A stretch of 6,710 nucleotides of DNA from contig JAUHZH010000126.1 of NCBI GenBank assembly GCA_030426065.1, forward strand, positions 1 to 6,710, in the 5' to 3' direction. The position numbers were made by a program, and so were the translations under genes. This stretch comes from Gammaproteobacteria bacterium (GTDB taxonomy: Bacteria; Pseudomonadota; Gammaproteobacteria; Xanthomonadales; Marinicellaceae). This document shows, piece by piece, positions 1 to 6,648 of the stretch (its first letter is position 1; each line of letters opens with the position of its first letter). The notes beneath the pieces were generated by a model. It ran no database searches. It was not told the DNA's origin and saw only the letters and a program-made list of their open reading frames with translations.

Positions 1-273
1 CAAACCAGCCACATCCAAAGGCAACGCTGAGACCAGCAAGTAAAAGAATAGGGTTGAATCACGGCCCAGTAATATGTCGCCGACTTGCTTTCTGTAATAC
101 AACAAGACAGCCAGCAATGTTCCAAAATGGGCTGCAATATCAACCACCAAACCCTGATATTGCCATCCCGAAAAATAAGACAGCAAAATCAAATGTGCAG
201 AAGAAGAAATGGGCAAGTATTCAGTCAAGCCTTGAATCAAGGCCAAGCCCAACCATTGCAGCGCTTCAGTCAT
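1..273 (-). CDS. uppP: Undecaprenyl-diphosphatase UppP (BacA family), N-terminal 91 codons, cut by window edge
   Basis: UppP is an inner-membrane phosphatase that converts undecaprenyl pyrophosphate to undecaprenyl phosphate, recycling the lipid carrier for peptidoglycan and other envelope polymers. The visible N-terminus carries the family signature QGLTEYLPISSSAHL at residues 14-28. It supplies the (E/Q)xxxE motif (Gln14, Glu18) and the conserved Ser/His (Ser24, His27). Hydrophobic membrane segments follow (about residues 45-60 and 70-91). The second signature (PGxSRS) would lie beyond the window. The ATG at 273 leaves about 13 residues before the signature, as is usual for the family. It is the last visible gene of a minus-strand cluster. 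No clear Shine-Dalgarno is seen, so translation is probably coupled to the upstream TPR gene, whose inferred stop overlaps this start as TAATG. In the sequence as given, the upstream frame is open straight into this gene. Family assignment is firm; only the exact start is debatable. Confidence 0.93.
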   Translation of the reverse strand, partial: MTEALQWLGLALIQGLTEYLPISSSAHLILLSYFSGWQYQGLVVDIAAHFGTLLAVLLYYRKQVGDILLGRDSTLFFYLLVSALPLDVAGL

Positions 274-2262
274 TAATTCATCATTTCTTTGTAATGCTTC
301 CAATGCATGTGAGGCATCATGAATTGTTCCAAGCTGGAGCGAGATTTGTGTTGATAAGCCTGGGATTGCTCGCCAAAAATGGTCTGCAGTCAACACATCA
401 GCTTCATTGGCTTGCCACTCATCAATGTCAACCACCGTCAGGTCTATGCCCATGGCTATCATCTGATTGACCACTTTGGTGAATTGAGAAAAATGCACTT
501 GGTCGGTGCCAAAAATCTGGTTGTGTAAGCGGTAATCAGCAAAATTACGTGACAGCAATACCACTTTGATGCCAGGAAATATTTTCTTGGCAATGGCAGC
601 ATGTGCCATAGAAAATGGCAAACAATCAATGATTTTCACAGCTTCTGATTTGACCATGGTGCGGTTGCGTTTCAGGTATTTTTTGCGCAACAAATGGACT
701 TGCGTTTCACCCAAAACGGCCAGTTCGTCGAGTGTTTTGATGTTGTCGAACACATCACCTCTGGGTTGATCTGAAAAACGATCCAACAAAACCGAATGGT
801 TGTTGTTGAGGAGCCAGTTGACAAATTCATGTTGACCCGTTGCGGCATCAGCAAACAACAGGACGATGTCTGAATCGGCGGTTTCTTGAGGCCAAGAGGC
901 GATCTGCTTTTCTTGCTCATCACTCAACAATTCCATGGCTTCAACTTCAGGCCTTTCGATTTGCTTGAATGCGTCCCAAGCTTGTGAATATTGACCCAAG
1001 GCATCAGACAGCAGGCCGCGATAGAACGACATCAAGTGGTTGAAATCTTCGGTTTGCTTATCGGCATCAATGCCGTCCATCAACTGCAAAGCCTGCTCGA
1101 ATCGGTTCAGCTTCGCCAGTCCATTGATTGACAGCTTCAAAGCAGCCGGGTGATTGGAGTCTTTTTTGATCATCAGGCCAGTGACTTTCAAAGATTCATC
1201 ATACTCGCCTTTTTGGTACAGGGTTTCGGCCAGTTTCATCTGGGCTTGAGGGTACAGGTGCGACGTGTTTTTGATGCCTTTGAATGTGTAAGCGGCTTTG
1301 CTGAAATCGCTTTGCTGCTGAAAAATCTGGCCCAACAACATCAACACCATGGGATTGTTGCCTTGTTCCAATTGCTTTTTCAACACCTCAACAGCAGCTT
1401 CTTGTTCGCCTGTCATGGCCAAGGATTTGGCATAAGCCATGACCCAGCTGGGCAAAGCCAAACCTGAACGGGCAGCAGGTTCAAGAAAAACCAAGGCCTG
1501 CTTGTGGCGGTTGGTGTGGTGATAGATCATGCCCATGGCCACCATCACTTCTGGCACTTTGGCATTTTCATTGATCAAACCGGTGATCAATTGTGCGGCT
1601 TGTTGTTGATCGACGGCGACCAGACACAAGGCCAACATGGCTTTGGCCACCAGGTGATCAGGCGCGGTTTGGAGTACGCTTCTGAAATACACTTCGGCCA
1701 AACCCGGTTCGCCCATTTCCAACTTGACCATGCCCAATTGGATTTTCAATGAAGCATCATGTGGGTACTGAAGTTCGGCTTGTTGCAAGGTGTCAAACGC
1801 GTTTTGGCTGTCGCCTTTGATGACGTCCAGTCGGGCCATTTTGATGATGGCTGGTAATGCCGACTCATGAACTTTCAATGCCAGTTCAAACTGTTTTTTG
1901 GCTTTTTCTGGCTTCTGCTGGATGGTGTAAATGTCACCAAGGGCCAAGTAAGAATAAAACAGGTTGGGATTTTCTTGGAGGGAGGCATTGAACGCTTTAA
2001 CGGCTTGATCCCATTGTCCCAATCCCATCAGCAGCTGGCCTTTGAACTGCAAATAGCGTTCGGCATGTGGTTCCAATCCCAAAGCGGCATTGGTGTGTTC
2101 CAAAGCCTGGTCAAGTTCATTGGTTTTGGCCAAAGCCAGTGCCAAACAAAAATGTAAGTCGTCGTTGTTTTTTTCTGTGGCCAACAACGATTGGCAGCCT
2201 TCAATGGCTTCTTTGAACTGTCCTTTTTGATACAGTTCCTTGTAGTGTTCAAGTTGACTCAT
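273..2262 (-). CDS. TPR protein with degenerate sulfotransferase-like C-terminal domain; apparent frameshift near its 3' end
   Basis: The frame from ATG 2262 encodes at least twelve tandem tetratricopeptide repeats over residues 1 to about 437. Many have a clean 34-residue period (67-100, 101-134, 170-203, 236-269, 270-303, 304-337, 338-371). Residues about 463-662 resemble the C-terminal domain of TPR-sulfotransferases: strand and loop at 465-480, then D546-x-x-P549, IFPG at 561-564 and R572-x-x-x-D576. The PAPS-binding P-loop (usually PRSGTT) reads DAATGQ at 472-477, and the usual Lys after D546, Pro after R572-N and Ser of the 3'-phosphate motif are replaced. Catalysis is therefore doubtful and a binding or scaffold role is more likely. 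No signal peptide is visible, so it is probably cytoplasmic. As written, the frame has no stop and continues through uppP. Removing one base from the A5 run at 375-379 gives a 662-aa protein ending HWKHYKEMMN, with TAA at 275-273. It overlaps the upstream hydrolase gene by 14 nt. TPR content is certain; the sulfotransferase-like relation is moderately sure. Confidence 0.8.
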
Positions 2263-3202
2263 GACAAATCTCATTAACGATGTAATCTTCGACCCAAGAG
2301 CGCATCGACCACCCTTGGATAAAGCCACAATGTCCGCCATGTGGGACGGCGATGATTTTGACTTGTGGCAAACGGTCTATTGTACTCAAATCAGCGAAAG
2401 GAATCACGGGATCATCCCAAGAACTGATGATGGTGGCGTCACTTTGTATGCCTTTGACCACTTCAGGACTGATGCTGTAGCCTTTGAAGTAGGCAGAAGC
2501 ACTGTCATACTCGGTGTGGCGGATGACAAAGTCTGCCGTCAATTGCGCCAATGACTGTTCTTTTTGCCAGTCATGGCCTTCAAACAAATGTGGAAAATGG
2601 TCTTGTTTGATTTGCAGTGACTTGCGCCATTTCTTCAAGAAATACTGTTGGTAAACTTGGGCATCTTGAATCGCCGCCATGGCATTTTGCGGGTTGATGG
2701 GTGGAGAAATGGCCACCACTTTTTTCAAAGCTTTTTGACTTTTCGAAGCCATCCGCAAAGCGAAGTTGCCACCCAAGGAAAACCCCGTCAAGCTGATTTG
2801 TTTGTTGGGGTGTTGGTCTGCAATCCAATTCAGTGCAGCAACCATTTCATCGATGCGGCATGAATGGAACAAAGCATCATTGAGGTGGTGTGTGTCGCCG
2901 TGGTCGCGCATGTTCAGGCGCACCACAGAACAATCAGATTGGTACAGCCGGTGGGCCAGCAGTTGAACATAAGTGGAGTTGGCACTGCCTTCCCAGCCAT
3001 GGATGATGACGACCAAATCGTCACCAGCTTGTATGGAGCAATGGGCCTCTAAGGTGGCCAGCGGTGTCTCAATGAGCGCGGTTTGGCTGTCCTCTCGGAA
3101 CCTGGGGTTTTTGGGTAAACGCCACAAACGCAGGCGGCTGGAAGCCAAAAACGATTGTATGTGAGGGTTCTTAGGCCGTATGGGCGCGGGGCAAATAATC
3201 AT
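2249..3202 (-). CDS. YheT-like alpha/beta hydrolase
   Basis: This 317-aa protein is predicted to be a serine hydrolase of the YheT/EMB8 (COG0429-type) family, whose substrates are poorly defined and may be lipid or short-chain esters. Near the N-terminus PHIQSFLAS (13-21) matches the family hallmark HLQT. HGWEGSANS (68-76) is the oxyanion-loop region. The nucleophile elbow is GFSLGGN (140-146) with Ser142. The acid is Asp263 or Asp264 in SWDDPVIPF, and the base is His291 in GGHCGF, so the triad is complete. Length is slightly under the family's roughly 320-340. The start at 3202 is the only Met before the HIQ motif, and the next Met is residue 98. It lies 32 nt inside the 3' end of the acyltransferase gene, and its own 3' end overlaps the TPR gene by 14 nt, which suggests translational coupling. 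No signal peptide or membrane segment is evident. The fold is certain; the substrate is unknown. Confidence 0.9.
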   Translation of the reverse strand: MIICPAPIRPKNPHIQSFLASSRLRLWRLPKNPRFREDSQTALIETPLATLEAHCSIQAGDDLVVIIHGWEGSANSTYVQLLAHRLYQSDCSVVRLNMRDHGDTHHLNDALFHSCRIDEMVAALNWIADQHPNKQISLTGFSLGGNFALRMASKSQKALKKVVAISPPINPQNAMAAIQDAQVYQQYFLKKWRKSLQIKQDHFPHLFEGHDWQKEQSLAQLTADFVIRHTEYDSASAYFKGYSISPEVVKGIQSDATIISSWDDPVIPFADLSTIDRLPQVKIIAVPHGGHCGFIQGWSMRSWVEDYIVNEICHEST

Positions 3203-3947
3203 TTTCTGTCAGTTTGTGAGCCACAAATTCACGCGCTTGCGCGGTGGTCAATCGGGTGTTGCCAACTTCACAAGACAAGCCGTGACCGCAATGTATCTCA
3301 ACGTGCGAACTGGGCAGGGTCAACAAACGACAAACATGGACAATGAACCACTCGTTGTTGATGAACCCGATCTGGTCATTTCGCGTGCCTTCGGCGGTGA
3401 TGAATTTGATGGCAATTGGAACCACTGGTGTTCCGGTGTCTGCTGCAGCTTTCAATAATTGGCGATGGAAACGACCCAATTGACTGCCATCGGTGACCCG
3501 TCCTTCGGGGAAAACCGCCACCGACCTGCCCTGTGACAACCTTTTTTTCAGCGACTCAAGCACTTGTTTTCTTGAGTTTTGGTTGCCCCGCTGAATGAAT
3601 ATGGTGTCACCCAACATGGCCAACCAGCCGAGAATGGGCCAGTACTTGATTTCTTTTTTACCGACAAAACCAGCTTGGGTGAAACTGTGGATCACCGGAA
3701 TGTCGAGCCAAGAAACGTGATTGGCGACGATGAAAACTGGGTGGTCAGGCAGCCGACCATGGATGGATATGGACAAGCCAAATATGCCCAGTAACAGCCG
3801 TGACCAGCGGGTCAGCAACCATTCATTGAGTGAACGCCAATGACAGATTTTGGCCAGCAAGATGCCCACAACCACCCAAGGCAGAACCAAAATCAAGGCC
3901 ATGACAAACACGATCAAACGGCAAATGAAGCGAAGTGTTGTGCGCAT
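3171..3947 (-). CDS. Lysophospholipid acyltransferase, PlsC-like (1-acyl-sn-glycerol-3-phosphate acyltransferase family)
   Basis: This 258-aa integral membrane protein belongs to the PlsC/LPLAT family, which transfers acyl groups to lysophosphatidate or related lysolipids. A hydrophobic N-terminal segment (about residues 8-33) anchors it in the inner membrane. The catalytic HX4D motif is NHVSWLD at 76-82 (His77, Asp82). Motif II, with substrate-binding FIQR, is at 117-120; the glycerophosphate-binding FPEGR is at 146-150; VPIAI at 176-180 is motif IV. All four LPLAT blocks are intact. The GKKEIKYWPILG segment (96-107) and the N-terminal helix suit an AGP acyltransferase or ornithine-lipid OlsA-type enzyme, and sequence alone does not separate these. 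It is the first gene of the minus-strand cluster. A TATAAT box lies about 33 bp upstream, but no Shine-Dalgarno is seen before the ATG at 3947. Its last 32 nt overlap the hydrolase gene. Confidence 0.92.
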   Translation of the reverse strand: MRTTLRFICRLIVFVMALILVLPWVVVGILLAKICHWRSLNEWLLTRWSRLLLGIFGLSISIHGRLPDHPVFIVANHVSWLDIPVIHSFTQAGFVGKKEIKYWPILGWLAMLGDTIFIQRGNQNSRKQVLESLKKRLSQGRSVAVFPEGRVTDGSQLGRFHRQLLKAAADTGTPVVPIAIKFITAEGTRNDQIGFINNEWFIVHVCRLLTLPSSHVEIHCGHGLSCEVGNTRLTTAQAREFVAHKLTENDYLPRAHTA

Positions 3948-4054
3948 TAAACAGTATGGGTTGAATTCTTCGGTGCCACATTATAGCCGCAAAACCATAC
4001 AAAATCCCACTTGTAGTTCAGCACCACCCTCGCTAAACTGTTTTTTATTTTCCT
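3948..4054. promoter_or_regulatory. Divergent intergenic region between the acyltransferase cluster and mpl
   Basis: These 107 bp separate two divergent transcription units and must contain both promoters. Two short inverted repeats are present: GTATGG at 3954-3959 with CCATAC at 3995-4000, and AAACAGT at 3949-3955 with ACTGTTT at 4037-4043. For mpl, a TTGAAT at 3961 with TATAGC at 3982 is a poor match (15-bp spacing), so the mpl promoter is not located with confidence. Neither start codon has a purine-rich Shine-Dalgarno: mpl is preceded by a pyrimidine-rich tract. Confidence 0.5.
3980..3985 (-). promoter_or_regulatory. Probable -10 box of the plsC-like/yheT-like/TPR/uppP cluster
   Basis: On the minus strand, positions 3985-3980 read TATAAT, a perfect sigma-70 -10 hexamer. 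It would place transcription start about 26 nt before the acyltransferase ATG at 3947. No good TTGACA-like -35 sits 16-18 bp upstream, so strength or activator dependence is open. Confidence 0.5.
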
Positions 4055-5416
4055 ATGGCTCACTTTCACATCCTTGGTATTTGCGGAACCTTTATGGGCG
4101 GCATCGCGGCCATCGCAAGGCAGTCAGGTCACCAAGTCACGGGTTCAGACCAAAATGTGTACCCGCCCATGAGCACACAACTGGAACGGCTTGGCATCAC
4201 CATTCACAATGGCTATTCAGCGGAGCCGCTGCGGGATTCTCCCGACCAGGTCATTGTTGGGAATGTCATGACGCGTGGGATGGATGCCACGGAATACTTG
4301 CTTTCCAACCCAACCCAATATGTGTCTGGGCCACAATGGTTGGGAGATCATGTGCTGCGTCAAAAAACCGTTTATTCTGTTGCAGGCACCCACGGAAAAA
4401 CCACCACATCTTCCATGTTGGCTTGGATTTTAGAAGACAATGGCATGGCCCCTGGGTTTTTGATTGGTGGTGTTTGTCATCATTTTGAACAATCCGCCAG
4501 ACTCACAGAAAGCGATGCGTTTGTCATTGAGGCGGATGAGTATGATTCGGCTTTTTTCGATAAACGATCCAAGTTTGTCCATTACCACAGCCGGGTGGTG
4601 ATCTTGAATAACTTGGAATTTGATCATGCCGACATTTTTGAAAATCTGGCCGCCATCAAAAAGCAGTTTCATCACCTGGTCCGAACCATTCCCCAAGACG
4701 GCTTGTTGGTGGTCAACAAAGAAGACGCCAACTTGCAAGCGGTTCTTGACATGGGCTGTTGGACACCAACGGTCAGTTTTGGGCTCAGCAAAGCGGCTGA
4801 CTATTGGGTCAAACCAGACCCCAGTCACCCTGATGGATTTGCCATCATGCAGCAAGATGAGGCAGTGGCAGAAATTGTTTGGGACATTCCGGGTCAACAC
4901 AACCAACTGAATGCATTGGCCGCCATGTTGGCGGCACAGCATGCAGGCGTGGATCTTCAACAGTCTGCGACATCCTTGGCCAAATTTCAAAATGTCAAAA
5001 GAAGGATGGAGCACATCGGCACCGCAAAAGGCGTGACCATTTATGACGATTTTGCCCACCACCCCACGGCCATAGAAACGACGATCAAAGGTGCACAAAC
5101 CAAGCACCCTGGTGCACGTGTTGTCTGTGTCATAGAACCACGCAGTAACTCAATGCGATCAGGTGCCCATGCGGCTCAATTACCCCAAGCGGTTTCGTGT
5201 GCAAATGTGTGCTTCTTGGTTTATCCTGATTGGAGCGATTGGGACGTTTCTGCCATGAAGGCGCTAAAAAAACAAGGTGTGTTGATGGTAAACAACACGC
5301 AACAGGTCTTGAATCAGTTGGTTAATATCACCCAATCGGGTGATGTGGTGATTTTTATGAGTAATGGTGGATTTGATGATGTGTTTCACACTTTTTTTGA
5401 GAAATTGTCTAAGTGA
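4055..5416 (+). CDS. mpl: UDP-N-acetylmuramate:L-alanyl-gamma-D-glutamyl-meso-diaminopimelate ligase (murein peptide ligase)
   Basis: Mpl is a cytoplasmic ATP-dependent ligase that joins recycled murein tripeptide to UDP-MurNAc, bypassing MurC, MurD and MurE. The protein is 453 aa, close to E. coli Mpl (about 457), and appears complete. The N-terminal UDP-binding domain opens HILGICGTFMGGIAAIARQ (4-22), followed by GSDQNVYPPMST (30-41), which is diagnostic of Mpl rather than MurC. The Mur-ligase ATP loop GTHGKTTT is at 111-118, and the central-domain motifs EADEYDSAFFDKR (159-171) and NNLEFDHADIF (185-195) are intact. The C-terminal domain has the expected YDDFAHHPTAI and EPRSNSMR segments. 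The ATG at 4055 gives the standard N-terminus; the upstream bases are pyrimidine-rich with no Shine-Dalgarno. It stands alone on the plus strand, divergent from the cluster containing uppP. A hairpin with a T-run about 65 bp downstream probably ends its transcript. Its presence implies an active murein recycling pathway and meso-DAP peptidoglycan. Confidence 0.97.
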   Translation: MAHFHILGICGTFMGGIAAIARQSGHQVTGSDQNVYPPMSTQLERLGITIHNGYSAEPLRDSPDQVIVGNVMTRGMDATEYLLSNPTQYVSGPQWLGDHVLRQKTVYSVAGTHGKTTTSSMLAWILEDNGMAPGFLIGGVCHHFEQSARLTESDAFVIEADEYDSAFFDKRSKFVHYHSRVVILNNLEFDHADIFENLAAIKKQFHHLVRTIPQDGLLVVNKEDANLQAVLDMGCWTPTVSFGLSKAADYWVKPDPSHPDGFAIMQQDEAVAEIVWDIPGQHNQLNALAAMLAAQHAGVDLQQSATSLAKFQNVKRRMEHIGTAKGVTIYDDFAHHPTAIETTIKGAQTKHPGARVVCVIEPRSNSMRSGAHAAQLPQAVSCANVCFLVYPDWSDWDVSAMKALKKQGVLMVNNTQQVLNQLVNITQSGDVVIFMSNGGFDDVFHTFFEKLSK

Positions 5417-5476
5417 AATCAATTCAAGATACCATTCATATATGAAAATCATGTTAACTTTCAGTGGCTTAAATAC

Positions 5477-5501
5477 CTTCAGTGACTGAAGTCACATTTT
5501 T
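5477..5501 (+). terminator. Putative intrinsic terminator of mpl
   Basis: Two overlapping hairpins can form: CTTCAG-TGA-CTGAAG (5477-5491) and GTGAC-TGAA-GTCAC (5482-5495). The second is followed by ATTTTT (5496-5501). The stem is short (5 bp), so termination may be partial. The location, 60-85 bp after the mpl stop and just before the next promoter, fits a terminator. Confidence 0.5.
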
Positions 5502-5512
5502 CAGAATAGTCA

Positions 5513-5541
5513 TTGACATCGTTCAAAATTTATAAAATAAT
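5513..5541 (+). promoter_or_regulatory. Strong sigma-70-type promoter for the 309-aa gene and following GTPase-like gene
   Basis: TTGACA at 5513-5518 is a perfect -35 hexamer. AATAAT at 5536-5541, 17 bp away, matches five of six bases of the -10 consensus. Alternative -10s (TAAAAT at 5533, TATAAA at 5531) have shorter spacing. Transcription would start near 5548, leaving a leader of about 160 nt. Confidence 0.65.
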
Positions 5542-5548
5542 GTAATTA

Positions 5549-5621
5549 AGACCTGAGAAAAAGGTGTCTGCATACCCGTCCAAGTCGTATGTCCTAAAAA
5601 CCTTGAATATTAAAAAGGTCT
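5549..5621 (+). promoter_or_regulatory. Candidate structured 5' leader element, class unknown
   Basis: AGACCT (5549-5554) can pair with AGGTCT (5616-5621), enclosing a hairpin of GCATAC (5570-5575) with GTATGT (5587-5592, one G-U pair). A competing hairpin ACCTT (5600-5604) with AAGGT (5615-5619) uses the same 3' bases, and AGAC (5549-5552) can also pair locally with GTCT (5566-5569). This mutually exclusive layout, directly after the predicted transcription start, resembles a regulatory leader, but I match it to no known riboswitch. Stems are short and AT-rich DNA makes chance pairing likely. Confidence 0.3.
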
Positions 5622-5626
5622 AAATA

Positions 5627-5681
5627 AGAGCAAGTCGACCCTATTTATATTTATAAATAAAATTAACCATACGTTTGCTCT
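5627..5681 (+). repeat. Nested inverted repeats upstream of the 309-aa gene
   Basis: AGAGCAA (5627-5633) is perfectly repeated inverted as TTGCTCT (5675-5681). Between them lies TATTTATA (5642-5649) with its exact inverse TATAAATA (5652-5659) around a TT centre, an 18-bp palindrome. GTCGAC (5634-5639) is also palindromic. CAAGTCG occurs twice directly (5581-5587 and 5631-5637). This could be a protein-binding site or an mRNA stem near the ribosome-binding site. Confidence 0.5.
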
Positions 5682-5699
5682 GAAATAATTATAAAAATA

Positions 5700-5704
5700 A
5701 AGGA
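5700..5704 (+). promoter_or_regulatory. Ribosome-binding site of the 309-aa gene
   Basis: AAGGA lies 5 nt before the ATG at 5710, which fixes this start. It is a much better Shine-Dalgarno than any seen in front of mpl or the minus-strand genes. Confidence 0.8.
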
Positions 5705-5709
5705 TAACC

Positions 5710-6639
5710 ATGCAGTTAATCGTATCCAGTTCTCTCGAAGGAAGGGATCTGGCACTACTGAAATCAGTGATTAACATCCTCCATTCGGATTATGTTGAAG
5801 AGGAGGAGTACTCATGGTTATATCAAGATAAAGGTCAACATCAAGTCTTCATTTCCCAAGATTTTTACCAACATGGTTCTGAGTACTATGCTTTGCTCAA
5901 AGAACAGGGTAAACGCATCAGCATCGGGGCCAACATCAACCCCAAAAACCTGAGGATTCTGTTTGATCAGATCTCAAAAGGGGAGTTGAAAAGCAGCATC
6001 GACACCCAATCAACGGCGGTGTCCAATGACCCCAATTCCTTGTTGACACACGTATCCAGGTACATGTCATCACAGGTGAAGGTGTTGATGCAAATCAAAG
6101 GCTTAGAAAAAACCGAAATCATCATTGACAAAGAGAAGGATCAAATTTGGTCCAATGTGCCACTCAATTTGTCGACCATAAAAAATGAGTTGTTTGCCAA
6201 GCCGCAAAACATCAAATATTTGAATCCGGATAAAATAATCGATGTCAATGCCATGCGTTTCAACACCCTCGCCAGCCATTTTCTCTGGCACATGGGGATG
6301 ATGCATGACACCCAGTTGATCAATCCGGAATTCGCCCAACCTCATGTCGCATTCAAGCAAACGCATTGGCCAGATTACGGTTGTTTAAAATTCAAAAACA
6401 GTTTCATTTCCATGAGTGCCATTTTGTGGCGCCGTGCTGAATCTTTTGAATCGCTGAATAAACACCATGAGTTTGATGAGAAAGAAATCATCAGTTTCCT
6501 CAATGCATCCTGCTTGTCTGGATTGTGTGTGGCCACCAAAAATCACGACAACAAGGTGGCACAAATCACACAAGCAAAACCCAAACCGTCCGGCTTTTTA
6601 AGTCGACTTAAACAGAAACTTTTTGGTAAGAGCGCTTAA
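5710..6639 (+). CDS. Conserved-looking hypothetical protein (309 aa), putative partner of the downstream GTPase-like protein
   Basis: I do not recognise this protein with certainty. The start is fixed by the AAGGA ribosome-binding site. Residues 1 to about 95 look like a compact alpha/beta domain: strand MQLIVSSS, a helix, an acidic EEEE stretch near 35-38, then alternating strands and helices ending in a helix at about 80-93. The pattern faintly resembles a degenerate receiver domain. A Ser/Thr/Asn-rich linker (about 96-112) leads to a second domain (about 112-285). Its last part, FDEKEIISFLNASCLSGLC, reads like the end of a winged-helix segment. The C-terminus (294-309) is a short basic amphipathic tail, GFLSRLKQKLFGK, which might bind membrane or a partner. 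There is no signal peptide or transmembrane segment. The gene is followed after 9 bp by a P-loop protein with its own Shine-Dalgarno, so co-transcription is likely. It could be a regulator or adaptor of that GTPase; this rests on context only. Confidence 0.8.
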   Translation: MQLIVSSSLEGRDLALLKSVINILHSDYVEEEEYSWLYQDKGQHQVFISQDFYQHGSEYYALLKEQGKRISIGANINPKNLRILFDQISKGELKSSIDTQSTAVSNDPNSLLTHVSRYMSSQVKVLMQIKGLEKTEIIIDKEKDQIWSNVPLNLSTIKNELFAKPQNIKYLNPDKIIDVNAMRFNTLASHFLWHMGMMHDTQLINPEFAQPHVAFKQTHWPDYGCLKFKNSFISMSAILWRRAESFESLNKHHEFDEKEIISFLNASCLSGLCVATKNHDNKVAQITQAKPKPSGFLSRLKQKLFGKSA

Positions 6640-6648
6640 GGGGGCATC

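Larger units (their letters stand above)
5417..5709. other. AT-rich 293-bp intergenic spacer without a supported gene
   Basis: This spacer is visibly richer in A and T than the genes on either side and encodes no convincing protein. It contains a perfect 12-bp palindrome (5435-5446), a hairpin with T-run, a near-consensus promoter, and a leader of about 160 nt with several inverted repeats before the 309-aa gene. I see no tRNA or known riboswitch class in it. Confidence 0.7.

Noticed and set aside
1150..2157. Several plus-strand open frames of 80-105 codons opposite the TPR gene
   Set aside because: They are Phe/Gln/His-rich translations antisense to TPR codons, with no ribosome-binding sites or family signatures.
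3961..3987. TTGAAT/TATAGC as the mpl promoter
   Set aside because: The spacing is only 15 bp and both hexamers are poor; the same bases read better as TATAAT on the other strand.
3850..4488. 212-codon plus-strand open frame across the divergent region
   Set aside because: It overlaps the 5' ends of both the acyltransferase gene and mpl, has low-complexity Trp/Cys/His-rich shadow composition, and lacks motifs.
4430..5107. 225-codon minus-strand open frame inside mpl
   Set aside because: It is antisense to the confidently identified mpl frame, has no recognisable motif and reads like a shadow of mpl codon usage.
5442..5489. 15-codon plus-strand open frame in the spacer after mpl
   Set aside because: It has no Shine-Dalgarno, and its ATG falls within the 12-bp palindrome and its 3' end within the terminator hairpin.
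5549..5621. Possible known riboswitch (c-di-GMP, preQ1 or similar)
   Set aside because: I could not match conserved core sequences of any class I know, so it is reported only as an unclassified leader element.
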